DNA from: Trichobilharzia regenti | Taxonomy: Eukaryota > Platyhelminthes > Trematoda > Strigeidida > Schistosomatidae | NCBI GenBank assembly: GCA_944472135.2 | Contig: OX235266.1 | Coordinates: forward strand, 18,308,186-18,372,185 | Length of the DNA stretch: 64,000 nt | Reading direction: 5' to 3' | Shown: positions 53,149 to 62,532 of the stretch, piece after piece | Layout of the letters: every line of letters starts with the position of its first letter | Position numbering within the stretch: the first letter of the stretch is position 1 | The notes under the pieces: generated by a model | What the model was told of the DNA's origin: nothing | The model's input: only the letters and a program-made list of their open reading frames with translations | Database searches by the model: none | Position numbers and translations under genes: made by a program

Positions 53149-54035
53149 GAAGCATTGTATGACATCTCAATTGAAAACACTTATCCAGACAAATTTAGCA
53201 AGAAACACAAGACAAAGAAATCTGAAAGGAACTATTCTCCATCAGAAAATAAGACGCCTTTATACATGTGACTACAATTCAAGAGCGACATACATTACGA
53301 AATAATTACGAAGAAGTTAAGAAAATCAGTTCAAAGAACTTCTACTGCTGGTAAACTGCACGACCAATGGTGATTCTTCGACTGAAAGATGAAGTACCTA
53401 GACTAGCCAGCCACTTCTAATTGTATCTACCAATTCAACTGCACCTTTGGTGGAGTTAGTTATATTAGAGTTTGTCCTAGGAACTTGATTTTTCGTGCTC
53501 CCTCTGGAACATCAACCAGCGTGGCTAAGTGAAGGTGTAGTAAAAATCATCAACACTTCGATATTAGACCATCTGGTCCGAACCGATCACAAAGCAGAAG
53601 AGTTGAAGAGTTTTTCTCTATCATCTACCGGGTGACAAATAAATTGCCAAAAGGCATCCAGGTACCGTATACTCCAAACAGCAGAGGTTATCGCAATTTG
53701 CGTGAAACACCCAGTGGTCTGTGTGCAGAAGACGCAAGTTCAATCACTACTACTGCTCTGGCTGGCCTTCGATGGAGACTACAAATCCATGAATTTGTAT
53801 TATTTTCTTTTCTAATTTATCTGTCTGATGTTCAGTGTGTATTGTTCTGTTGATGCTATTGAACTGTAATCAGTTGATATTGCTATTATTATTATTATTA
53901 TTATTATTGATTCGATGTTATTTAAACAACACACTGATGTTAATAACGCTAATTTATTCACTACTATTACTTTTGTAAAACCGTAGAATCTAATGAAGAA
54001 GGCATTATCAAAGCGAATATTCATCGTTCAGTAAT
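53149..54035 (+). mobile_element. PLE-C linker, endonuclease and 3' end
   Basis: YDISIENTYPDKFSKKHKTK, then LRKSVQRTSTAGKL, RLASHF, CTFGGVSYI-like, frame 53632-53853 and a PGIQV/AEVIAI-type end in shifted frames. The 3' region from 53790 matches 28.83-29.06 kb. Confidence 0.8.
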
Positions 54036-54165
54036 CATTCTTTATAAAAGCCTTTCTTAGTCAACTTATTCAACTTATTTTTCTCTGTGAATGAATATTC
54101 AGTAAATCGCCTTCCATTATTGTTTATTCGGCATGATACTCTTAGTGGAAAATATGAATAGTATT

Positions 54166-54404
54166 TCTTTATTCCTTTACGTTCCCAGTGTGGAGCATAG
54201 AGCTTCAAGCTAGAGGCTTGAGGTTTCTGTAGCAGTGGTATGGTATTTTTACAGTATGCGGTTGCTAACTTCATGCCCAACCTTCCCTCTTTACTAGTCG
54301 TATCACTGGCTTAGAGAGGTAAAGGAGTTCGTCGGCCGGGGATCGATCCCCAGACCACCTACGTGGTTGGCGAGCACTCTACCGCGGTGCAGCTGACACA
54401 CACA
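54166..54404 (-). mobile_element. SINE-C copy
   Basis: TTTACGTTCCCAGTGTGGAG start, GAAACCTCAAGCCTCTAGC (minus sense) and a GGGATCGATCCCCGGCC B box. The A box is degraded. An ATT microsatellite follows. Confidence 0.84.
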
Positions 54405-54430
54405 TAGTTATTATTATTATTATTATGTTG
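54405..54430. repeat. (TTA)n microsatellite
   Basis: Short trinucleotide tract next to the SINE-C head. Confidence 0.8.
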
Positions 54431-54479
54431 GTTTATTGACGATAGCTAGTCATAGGATTTAAAATGGGCATTAAATTTC

Positions 54480-54665
54480 TTTTAGTAATCGTTTGCCGGA
54501 GTTGAATGCATTCTCAATGGATAATAACGTTACCACTGAAATGGAAACCCATTGCCAATTGATTCCAGAGTCACCATGTTAACTTTCAAGCACTGTAGCA
54601 GCTTTTGATATGAAGAGGACCAACATGTCAACACAAACTGAGAATTTCAGTTCAATATAAGTAGG
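54480..54665 (+). mobile_element. Smα SINE 3' remnant
   Basis: GCAGCTTTTGATATGAAGAG, CAACATGTCAACACAAACTG and TTTCAGTTCAAT follow the order of the Smα 3' part at 46.26-46.34 kb. No ribozyme remains. Confidence 0.55.
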
Positions 54666-54699
54666 TTGATGGGAATATATATATATATATATTATTACT

Positions 54700-55345
54700 A
54701 TTCCAATTAGAATCCAAGTAAAACACAAGGCTTCAGCGACTCATATTCATTAAGTTCTGTTCTCTCCAAAGTGCTTTCCAGATGGTCCCACGATTGCCCA
54801 TCAGCTTCCATGTCATCTCCACACGATCTCCTCCATCTTACCGTCGAAGCATCTGTGAACTAGTCGTTTTAATTTCGTGTTCTACTCGAGCGATGATACG
54901 GTGTGAGATGTCTTTCATTGGTCTCGTGTTCAACACATCTGCATCATCTACTACATATTTTCTGAACGATAGGCTGTCTCTAATGATTCATTCCCAGAGC
55001 TGCTTGTTGCTAATTATCTTGAGCTGATCATCTGTCTTCTGTATGGGGTGAAGATGATTGCCAGTGAAAGTCTAAAGCTTACTGAAAATGCTTTCTTTGA
55101 CTCACTTTGTCAAGACTCTGACTCATATAGAAGAAGTGACTGAACACATTATCATTTGAAATCTGTAATTAGCTTTTTATTCTGTGTGTTGAAGATTTCC
55201 AGTCTGATTTTAGAAAGGTGAACGTCTACGTTGCCCTTCCGATTCTGTCTGATTTTGACACGTTCATTGGTAGTTAAAACGATACCGGCTGCCTAGAGAA
55301 GTTTAAAGAAGTGAATAATTTCAAATTTCCCAATTTGACAGATAG
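54700..55345 (-). mobile_element. RTE-B 3' half, diverged
   Basis: Minus sense from 55345: RQPVSFYQ-like, a segment resembling SEVHLSKIRLEIFNTQ, KVSESRVLTK, frame-broken C-terminal block and SLVLLGF near 54720. Same family as 33.8 and 49.7 kb. Confidence 0.75.
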
Positions 55346-55492
55346 ACAACGGGATAGCTAACCAGAGCACATGTCGTGGTACTGAATGCAATTCACTTTG
55401 TCCAGTGATACAAATCAATAAGATAATTCTGCTTCAATTCATGATCAATTAAGTCTCTTAAAGGATCGCTAAACCAAGCAGGAATATACTAC
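55346..55492. other. Unassigned flank of the solo LTR
   Basis: AT-rich. The last four bases CTAC are the left TSD of the LTR. Confidence 0.4.
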
Positions 55493-55788
55493 TGTAACAA
55501 CAGAAGACAAGGGCCAAGCAACAGATCGTTTTATTATGAAAATCAACACGTATTTATACATATTTCACATACATTATTATAGCTTATGCAAGTAGACAAG
55601 CGCAGTCATCTGATTGGTTGTTTATCAGAAGTTAGGCAGACAAACGCAGGCTTCTGATTGGTTGTTTCGGGATTCCTGGACAAATAGAGTTCTCTATCTG
55701 CGAATCATATTTTGCCACGTTTAACTTTGCTGTGATTGGTTGTTGAATCAGCCTTGTTCATATTTTCTCATGGCCTGCTCTCACCACA
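55493..55788 (-). mobile_element. Solo LTR with 4-bp TSD CTAC
   Basis: Reverse orientation: TGTAACAACAG on the left and CTCACCACA on the right, flanked by CTAC (55489-55492 and 55789-55792). CCAAT motifs, TATAAATACG and AATAAAACG are present in minus sense. No internal region. Confidence 0.94.
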
Positions 55789-55920
55789 CTACTACTTCGG
55801 TTTACTTATGGCCAGTATGCAGATGTTGAATGATGCTCCTTTTGGAATACATTTCTTAATAATTTTAAAGTAATCCACAAAAAAGTATCTTAAATTAAAA
55901 GTCAGTCTGAATGAAAAATA

Positions 55921-56145
55921 ATTTGTATGGAAGATTTCACCATGAGCTGATATCAGTTAGAGAACCACTGGAAAACCTAGGAGTACTGAACAGCTGTCTC
56001 GCCCTAGTCTGGGATTCTTCATCAATACGCACCCACCGGGGTTCGAACCCAGGACCTTCTGGTTACAAGGCGAGCTCGTAGACCACTGAGCCACTGGTAC
56101 CCGATCCAATGGTTTTTGCAAAGTGGTTGCGATATGTCGTGAACT
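55921..56145 (-). mobile_element. SINE-1, minus arm of a 190-bp inverted pair
   Basis: Minus sense: head (GTGGCTCAGTGGTCTACG, GGGTTCGAACCCCGG), ribozyme-derived module with core ATGAAGA, and 3' end CATGGTGAAATCTTCC. Inverted partner at 56.17 kb. Confidence 0.88.
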
Positions 56146-56149
56146 GGCA

Positions 56150-56400
56150 GAAGTTAGAAATCAAGAACCATTGGATTGGGTCCCAGTGAGTGGCTCAATG
56201 GTCTACGAGCTCACCTTATAACCAGAAGGTCCAGGGTTCAAACCCCGGTGGGTGCGTACAGATGAAGAGTCCCAAACTAGAACGAAAAAGTTGTCCAGTA
56301 CTTCCAGGTTTTCCAATGGTTCTCTAACTAATGTCAGCTCATGATGAAATCTTCCATACAATCAAATAAAATCGCTACAAAACCAATACTTGAAAAATAG
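56150..56400 (+). mobile_element. SINE-1, plus arm of a 190-bp inverted pair
   Basis: Head (GTGGCTCAATGGTCTACG, GGGTTCAAACCCCGG), module (core ATGAAGA, stem II weakened to AGAAC) and complete 3' end CCAATACTTGAAAAATAG. Confidence 0.88.
56253..56312 (+). ncRNA. Hammerhead-derived module of SINE-1
   Basis: GCGTACAG, ATGAAGA, GTCCCAAACTAGAAC, GAAAA, AGTTGTC, CAGTACTTCC: the strand order of a type I hammerhead with C3 changed to A. Not expected to cleave. Confidence 0.55.
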
Positions 56401-56434
56401 TTTTTTTTTAAAATGAATTCTCTTCAGTATGACG

Positions 56435-56952
56435 AAAATATTCATTCAGATATCTAGAAAAAAGAAAATAACTGAGCAAAGAACATCCTTTTTGATAAAT
56501 CCTTCTTCTAGCTCTACAATTATATATAAATATATTTTTATATACACAGATTATTCGAGAATATTTTGATTACTACCGATTTGTTGAGTAAGATCAATAG
56601 ATTTAAAGATGCATAAATTATAATAAGCATAAAAGCAAAATACCAAATAGAATATCAAATAAAATTAAGGAAGTTTATACAACAATTCGTGCCCAGATGG
56701 CCAAGAGGGTAAGGAAAGTGTCTAAACCAACTTCCTCTTTTGAATACATCAGTTAGGTTTCATAGTGTAGGTTCCAACAATCAGCCTCAGCAATATGTAG
56801 TAGACGAACTTTTGAGGTGAAATTAAGATAAGTTGGTATGCGGTAAATGACTTTGAAAGCTGCCTCTTTAACACCAATCTTGTGTTCTGTATCCATAAAA
56901 TGAGATACAAATAGCTCTATGAATGGATTCTGTTTGTGATTTATTTAACAAC
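56435..56952 (-). mobile_element. PLE-A copy, minus arm (3' UTR and endonuclease end)
   Basis: ATTCATTCAGATATC, AACATCCTTTTTGATAAATC and CTCTACAATTATATATA match the PLE-A 3' UTR. From 56690 the minus strand gives LPYQLILISPQKFVYYILLR-like remains of the endonuclease C-terminus. Meets the plus arm at about 56952. Confidence 0.83.
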
Positions 56953-57690
56953 GCTGGTCAGTATCTTCATTTCTTCAGTTTCGTGCTTTTAAAAATACAA
57001 ACGCATTCTAACAAAGTGCATGGTCAAAAGAGCAAGAGAGCAATTTGCTCTTCCGAAGGTCTCAATGAAAAGCTTCATATCATTTAAGAGTTTGTGAGTG
57101 GGAACATTTACCCAGAAAAAATTCATCTACAAGAAACTGAATCAAAAGTCAAGGCATGCCAAAATACCAACTGTTCCGAAATACGGGGGCCTTGTTCTTA
57201 CAACTTTAATTCCTTGGGCATAATATTAGTGTGATATCAACACATCGCCTATGGAACACAGTGGTGTCTTTAAAACCATCCCTATTTTGCGTTCAGGCCG
57301 GCTAATTTAATCTTTTCTATGTGTATCTCCGGCTTTGGCTGTTTCTGTGGAGCCAGTTAGCTGCCTAGGCCGTACAATTAGGCCTATTTCTCGTCAGATT
57401 TCCGAACATCATCCTGCGTGGTTGGTTGAGAAAAGGACAAACAAAATCCATTCATAGCGTTATTTTATCTCGTCTAATGGGTACAGAATACAAGAGTGAT
57501 GTCAACGAGACAGCTTTCAAAGTCATTTATGGCATACCGACGAATTTCCACTTTACCCCTAAGACCTCGCCTACTACATATTGCTGAGGTTGGCTGTTGA
57601 GATCTACATTAAAAAAGCCTAAAGTGGAAGTTGATTGAGACACTTTCATTATCCCACTGACCATCGAGGTTTTAATGATTCTCAATTTAA
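56953..57690 (+). mobile_element. PLE-A copy, plus arm (RT end to endonuclease)
   Basis: SVSSFLQFRAFKNTNAF (RT C-terminus), linker SGVFKTIPILRSGRLI, then VEPVSCLGRTIRPISRQISE (GIY-YIG core weakened to CLGR), a HHPAWLVEKRTNKIHS segment, DVNETAFKVIYGIPTNFHF and an LLRLAVEIYIKK-like end. Stops and frameshifts throughout. Confidence 0.84.
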
Positions 57691-57844
57691 AGTGGAAATA
57701 TAAAACTGTAGGGTTGGCCGAGGAAATTATCAGAATTATCAGCAAAATAATCAGCCTAGATATTCAAAATTCTCCCACTTCGTGATTTTAGTTACACCAC
57801 CAGCCATCATAAATATGCTCGAAACAAATCATATAACCTTGCCA
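57691..57844. other. No motif recognised
   Basis: Short gap between PLE-A and RTE-B. Confidence 0.4.
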
Positions 57845-58032
57845 TATTACTAGGTTGCTAGTTTTCTAGCCGGTCCAAACCCTGGGTAAAGAGGGAGGGT
57901 TGGGGCGTGGTGCTAGCAACTCCACCCCTGTAAAACAACCAAATCGCTACAGAAACTTCAACGAATAAATATATTAAAAATTCTAAAAACATAAGCAATA
58001 GCCTTACTTTTCGCTGGAATCGGGGAAGTGAA

Positions 58033-59781
58033 ATGACGCAGGCTGGTGAAAGCCTTCGGGAAGCCAGTCAGCCGATGTGCCTTCTTTCGATGAAAGCAAA
58101 AGTAAGGATGGGTACCTGGAATGTTCGTACAATGTACGAAACTGGAAAGGCTGCCCAGATAGCCGCTGAAATGAGAAGGTACAGAATAGAAGTGTTGGGA
58201 ATCTGCGAAAGCAGATGGAACGGAACTGGAAGGTGCCAACTACCTACTGGAGAGACAGTAATCTTTTCCGGCCACCCAGAGGACAACCATGAGCACACCG
58301 AGGGAGTGGCCATCATGATGTCACCAACAGCAACCAAAGCTCTCATGCAGTGGGAACCAATCTCCTCCAGGATAATGACAGCCAGGTTCAACTCAAAAGG
58401 AAGGAAAGTTACAGTCATTCAATGCTATGCGCCTACAAACGTCTCAGAACAAGAGAAGAAGGAGGCGTTCTACAGACAACTACAAGCAATAATGGACAAC
58501 GTCCCAAATGGCGATATCAAAATCCTGATGGGCGACATGAATGCGAAGCTGGGAGGAGACAACACAGGAAGAGAACTCACCATGGGTCGTGAGGCCCTCG
58601 GTGAAATGAACGACAATGGTGAACTCTTCTCAGACTTCTGCGCCTTCAATGATTTGGTGATTGGTGGTAGTGTGTTCAAACACAAGGATATACACAAGAC
58701 GACATGGATTTCACCAGATGGAAACACCAAGAACCAAATAGACTTCATCTCAATTTCAAGAAAGTGGAGACGGAGCCTACTGGACACAAGGTCAAGGAGA
58801 GGAGCAGATGTGGGTTCAGACCACTATCTAGTAGAAGGGACTTTCAAGGTGAAACTAAAAGCCTCGAGGATAGCTGGGGATAGGCCACAATGCAAGTTCA
58901 ACACTCAATTACTGAAGGACACAACCACAAAAGACACTTTCACTGCAACTGTCAGAGCAAAGCAGGAAACACTACGCGACATCACTGAAGAATCATGCGT
59001 GGAAGAACATTGGAAGTCTCTGAAGGCGATTCTCAACGAAACGTGTTCAACGGTTCTAGGAAGAAAGAAGAGACAAGACAAGGAATGGCTCTCAACGGAC
59101 ACTTGGAAATTAATAGAAGAGAGGAGAATGGTGAAAGAGAAAATGATTCAATGCAAGGACGGACAGGAGAAGGAGACGCTGAGCTCAACTTACAAAGCAC
59201 TGGACAAAGAAGTGAAGAAGAGTGCTAGGAAGGACAAAAGACGATTCTACGACAACCTCACCACTGAAGCTGAGAAGGCAGCAGGCAAAAGGGACCTGAG
59301 GACACTATATCAGATAACCAAATCTCTATCCGGGAAGAGATCAACACAAGCGAAACCTATAAAAGACAGCCAAGGGAACCCAATTACCAAGGAAGAAAAA
59401 CAGATTAAACAATGGGCGGATCACTTCAAAGGACTCTTGAACCGACCATCACCTGCAACCCGTCCAGAAATACCAACAACAGCGCGCACACAACTGCAAG
59501 TTGACACCAATCCTCCAACGAGAGCTGAAGTCTTGAATGCAATCAAGCTTCTGAAAGCTGGAAAAGCAGCCGGACCAGATGGAATACCCCCTGAAGCACT
59601 GAAAGCGGACCCAGAGACTACAGCAGACATGCTGACTCCATTATTGCAAAAGGTCTGGAAGGAGGGAAAGGTGCCTACTGACTGGAGGAAAGGTTACCTC
59701 GTGAAACTACCAAAGAAGGGCGACTTACGCCTCACTCTGCAAGAACTGGCGAGGAATCATGCTCCTATCGACGCCAAGTAA
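58033..59781 (+). CDS. RTE-B apurinic-type endonuclease with truncated RT
   Basis: This 582-codon frame is the longest in the window. The exonuclease-endonuclease-phosphatase domain (about residues 24-267) has the expected sites: GTWNVRT (27-33), ICESRW with the metal-binding Glu (57-62), GDMNAK (167-172), TTWISPDG (223-230), QIDFI (235-239) and the terminal GSDHYLV (261-267). This domain nicks target DNA for priming. Residues 300-470 are the linker, and residues 470-560 the RT N-terminal region (AGKAAGPDGIPPEALKAD, KVWKEGKVPTDWRKG, KLPKKGDL). The frame then shifts, and the last 20 residues are off-frame. ATG 58033 is the first in-frame start and fits the family. The endonuclease looks intact; the polymerase does not. 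Confidence 0.9.
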   Translation: MTQAGESLREASQPMCLLSMKAKVRMGTWNVRTMYETGKAAQIAAEMRRYRIEVLGICESRWNGTGRCQLPTGETVIFSGHPEDNHEHTEGVAIMMSPTATKALMQWEPISSRIMTARFNSKGRKVTVIQCYAPTNVSEQEKKEAFYRQLQAIMDNVPNGDIKILMGDMNAKLGGDNTGRELTMGREALGEMNDNGELFSDFCAFNDLVIGGSVFKHKDIHKTTWISPDGNTKNQIDFISISRKWRRSLLDTRSRRGADVGSDHYLVEGTFKVKLKASRIAGDRPQCKFNTQLLKDTTTKDTFTATVRAKQETLRDITEESCVEEHWKSLKAILNETCSTVLGRKKRQDKEWLSTDTWKLIEERRMVKEKMIQCKDGQEKETLSSTYKALDKEVKKSARKDKRRFYDNLTTEAEKAAGKRDLRTLYQITKSLSGKRSTQAKPIKDSQGNPITKEEKQIKQWADHFKGLLNRPSPATRPEIPTTARTQLQVDTNPPTRAEVLNAIKLLKAGKAAGPDGIPPEALKADPETTADMLTPLLQKVWKEGKVPTDWRKGYLVKLPKKGDLRLTLQELARNHAPIDAK

Positions 59782-60124
59782 AATCCTGAGTCGCATCATC
59801 CTGGAGAGATTAAAGGACGCACTGGAGACAGAACTCCGACCAGAACAAGCTGGATTCAGGAAAGGCAAATCATGTACTGACCAAATTGCAACTCTACGCA
59901 TCATCATCGAACAAAGCATGGAATGGCAATCAAACCTCTACCTCAACTTTATAGACTTTGAGAAGGCCTTCGACAGCGTTGATCGTGAAGTAATTTGGAA
60001 ATTACTCGAGTACTACGGCGTACCCCAAATATTCATCAACCTTATTCAACAGCTGTACGTCAACGGTACATGTCAATTCATCCACAACGGAAACTTCAGC
60101 GAGGCGTTTGGAGTAAACACATAG
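59759..60124 (+). pseudogene. RTE-B RT, fingers and motif A (shifted frame)
   Basis: This 121-codon frame continues the RT after the frameshift: STPSKILSRIILERLKDALE, LRPEQAGFRKGKSCTDQIAT, and motif A FIDFEKAFDSVDREV with the first catalytic aspartate. It ends at a stop right after FGVNT, where GVRQGC (motif B) should follow. Motifs B and C are lost. Confidence 0.88.
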
Positions 60125-60134
60125 TTAGACATGA

Positions 60135-60815
60135 GTGCTAATTGTGGTGGACTGGATTATGCGTCAGCCAGTGAGTGGGAAACGAGAAGACAGGAATATC
60201 GTGGACAAACTGGTCGAAGAAGCAGCAAAGACAGGACTCCAAGTGAACATAGAGAGGACGGAGGTTATGAAAATAACCAACCAACTAACAACAACAGCAG
60301 CAACATCCAGCGTCAATCACCATCAACGGGAGGGATTTGATGAAAGAGGTTACTTCATTCACTTATCTAGGGAGCATTGTCTCAACTACAGGAGGAACGG
60401 ACAAAGATGTCAAATGGAGAATCCGGAAGGCGAGAAACAAATTCATCAACCTGAAGACAATCTGGAAATCTTCGTCACTCAGCCAGTATCAACAACAAAA
60501 TTCGGTCGGATTTTCAATACAAACGTAAAATCAGTTCTTCTATACGGATCAGGTATTCGGCGGATCATAAAGAATATTTCCAACAGCCTGTTGCAAACCT
60601 TTATCAACAACAACTGTCTTCGCTGGCTCTATACTGAAGATCAGATGGCCGGGTTGGAAAGATTCACCAACAAGAAACTATGGCAACAAATAAACAAAGT
60701 AAAAACCAATCGCCAACCAACAAATACACAGGAGAAAGTGGACAGAAGAGTGGATTTGACACTCGTTGAGGAGGCCAAGCCGCTGGGTGACATCGCATGC
60801 GCGTCAGGCCATTAA
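60135..60815 (+). pseudogene. RTE-B C-terminal region
   Basis: This 226-codon frame starts in IVVDWIMRQPVSGKRED (end of motif B region), jumps to NIVDKLVEEAAKTGLQVNIE with the FADD segment deleted, then VNIERTEVMKITNQ, and further on IFNTNVKSVLLYGSGIRRII. The remaining C-terminal domain drifts between frames, ending at 60815; the nucleotide homology continues to about 61010. Confidence 0.85.
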
Positions 60816-61029
60816 TCGAGTTGAACCAGGCCGAAAGGGAAGCGGTGAGTGGGGCGTCGGTGTGAGGGTGACATGGAAAAGATAGTGTTAAGAGGAGTTG
60901 AAAGAGTATGGACTAACATGGATGCAGGTGAAAAGTACAGTAGAAGACAGAAGCAAGTGGAGACGTGCAGTTGAAGCCCTATGCTCCACTAGGAACCCAA
61001 GGGAACATTAACAATAATAACAACAGAGT

Positions 61030-61200
61030 TCTTAGACAGACCATTGAATCAGGTTCTAGTGGGTGAATGGTCTACCAGTTTGACTTATAGCTGGAACGTA
61101 CTTGGTTCGAAACCCATTAACTGGATGAGGTTGCTGATAAGTTCCACACTAGGACGAAATAGCTGTCTAGCACTTCTTGGTTTTCAATAACAGATTAATA
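61030..61200 (+). mobile_element. SINE-1 copy
   Basis: Head (CTAGTGGGTGAATGGTCTAC, TTGGTTCGAAACCC) and module: CTGATAAGTTCC, ACTAGGACGAAATAGCTGTC. The core is CTGATAA, one change from CTGANGA (G8 to A). 3' end truncated. Confidence 0.75.
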
Positions 61201-61924
61201 ATAGAATGATGAAATAAGTAACGTTTGTGTGGCTGTCGTATTGGGTAGAATCCAGTTACAAAATATTGTGATTTGAGACACAATGATAAAAGCGATTAGT
61301 CATGATAGATTGATACAGTGTGGGGAAGGAAAATTGACAAATCATTTCAACGTCACAAAGTGGTGTCACGTAAGTGGCTAGTCCAAAGTAGTATGTGTTA
61401 AACAGGAGGGTATATTAAGACTGCTCTGAAAACTTCATCATAGAATAACCAGTATGTGAAGGGAAACAGATGGAGGCTTATATTGAGAAAAGGGATAATG
61501 TCATTAATAATAATACTAATAATACCCGATAGGATACATGGAAAATTCTTCAGTATTGAAAGAATAATAGAATGAGGGCTATAAATTATAATCGATAAGT
61601 AATGAATAAACAGAAATTATAATAAGCAAAGTGAATGAAAAAAACGAATAAGAAGAAAGTGAATTCTCTGGGAGAAGAAGACATTTTCGTAACCGCAGAA
61701 ACAGCGTCTAAACATGTTCTTTTTGAATATAAACTTCGGTGAAGTTAAAGCATCATAGCCCCAAAGTCAAGGTCTTTGAGATTCAACCTTCAAGGAACAA
61801 TCAGATACAGGAAATGCTGTTAACTGTCATTCCAAATCAAATAATGTCTGCCTTTTTTGGACATGGAGTGGATAGATACAGTGGTCAAATTATTTACCTA
61901 ACCCTGGGGTTGTGGAGTTGTATT
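61201..61924. other. No gene recognised
   Basis: AT-rich; a short (AAT) run near 61506-61525. Nothing coding is recognised. Confidence 0.4.
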
Positions 61925-62104
61925 CTCTCTCTCATTGCGCTACTAGGTAACATCTTCAGTGTATACTTCAATTTGAAGTGGGCATTGTAGATTTCTCCAC
62001 GAGTTCACTACTAGTTATCTCTCCTGGTGTATGGCCTTGAACGTGACTCTTTTGTTGTCTTTGTGTGTTTTCACACCCTTTAGGCTACACTTATATTGGT
62101 AGCC
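61925..62104 (-). mobile_element. PLE-E 3' part, minus arm
   Basis: GGTAACATCTTCAGTGTATA, CTTCAATTTGAAGTGGGCA, GATTTCTCCACGAGTTCAC and TGTGTGTTTTCACACCC align with 25.78-25.91 kb. It abuts the plus arm at about 62104. Confidence 0.82.
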
Positions 62105-62226
62105 AAACCAACATCATCTACAAAGTAAATTACAATTACTGCAAAAAATACTGCATCAGTGAAAGTGGACAACGTTCTCTGTGACTTCGTGTCAATGATC
62201 ATAAACTAGCCGTCTAAAGATATGAC
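62105..62226 (+). mobile_element. PLE-E endonuclease, left of the solo LTR
   Basis: NIIYKVNYNYCKKYCISESG is the degraded GIY-YIG core (cysteine pair and YIGQSG both altered), then LRVNDHKLAV and RYD, where the LTR inserted. Confidence 0.84.
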
Positions 62227-62532
62227 TGTGGTGAGAGCAACCCGCTGCCAATTGATTGACATTAATCAACGTCTCTGTCAAGGTCACTAATGTTGGCCTT
62301 GAGAAAATATGAACAAGGCTGATCCAACAACCAATCACAGCAGACTTAAACGTGGGCAAATATGATTCGCAGACAGATGGCTCCATTGTCCGAGAGACTC
62401 AAAAACAATCAATCAGAGGACTGTGTTTGTCTACTTGACTAGGCTATATTAATGTTGTGAAATTTATATAAATACGTGTTGATTTCCGTAATAAAACAAT
62501 CTGTTGCCTGGCCCTTGTCTTCTGTTGTTACA
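62227..62532 (+). mobile_element. Solo LTR with 4-bp TSD TGAC
   Basis: Starts TGTGGTGAGAGCAA, ends TTGTTACA, flanked by TGAC (62223-62226 and 62533-62536). It splits PLE-E. It shares with the 2.6 kb copy a segment (ATTGACATTAATCAACGTC) that the 50.7 and 55.5 kb copies lack, so there are two subfamilies. Confidence 0.94.

Larger units (their letters stand above)
57845..61020 (+). mobile_element. RTE-B, most complete copy
   Basis: It includes the 5' UTR (57845-58032; GGGTAAAGAGGGAGGGTTGG, GCTAGCAACTCC), an endonuclease-RT frame with intact endonuclease, a frameshift after KLPKKGDL, RT fingers and motif A, a deletion that removes motif C (FADD), the C-terminal domain and the 3' end (GAAGCCCTATGCTCCACTAG). 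RTE elements normally encode about 1000 residues; this copy could make an endonuclease but not a working RT. Confidence 0.92.
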
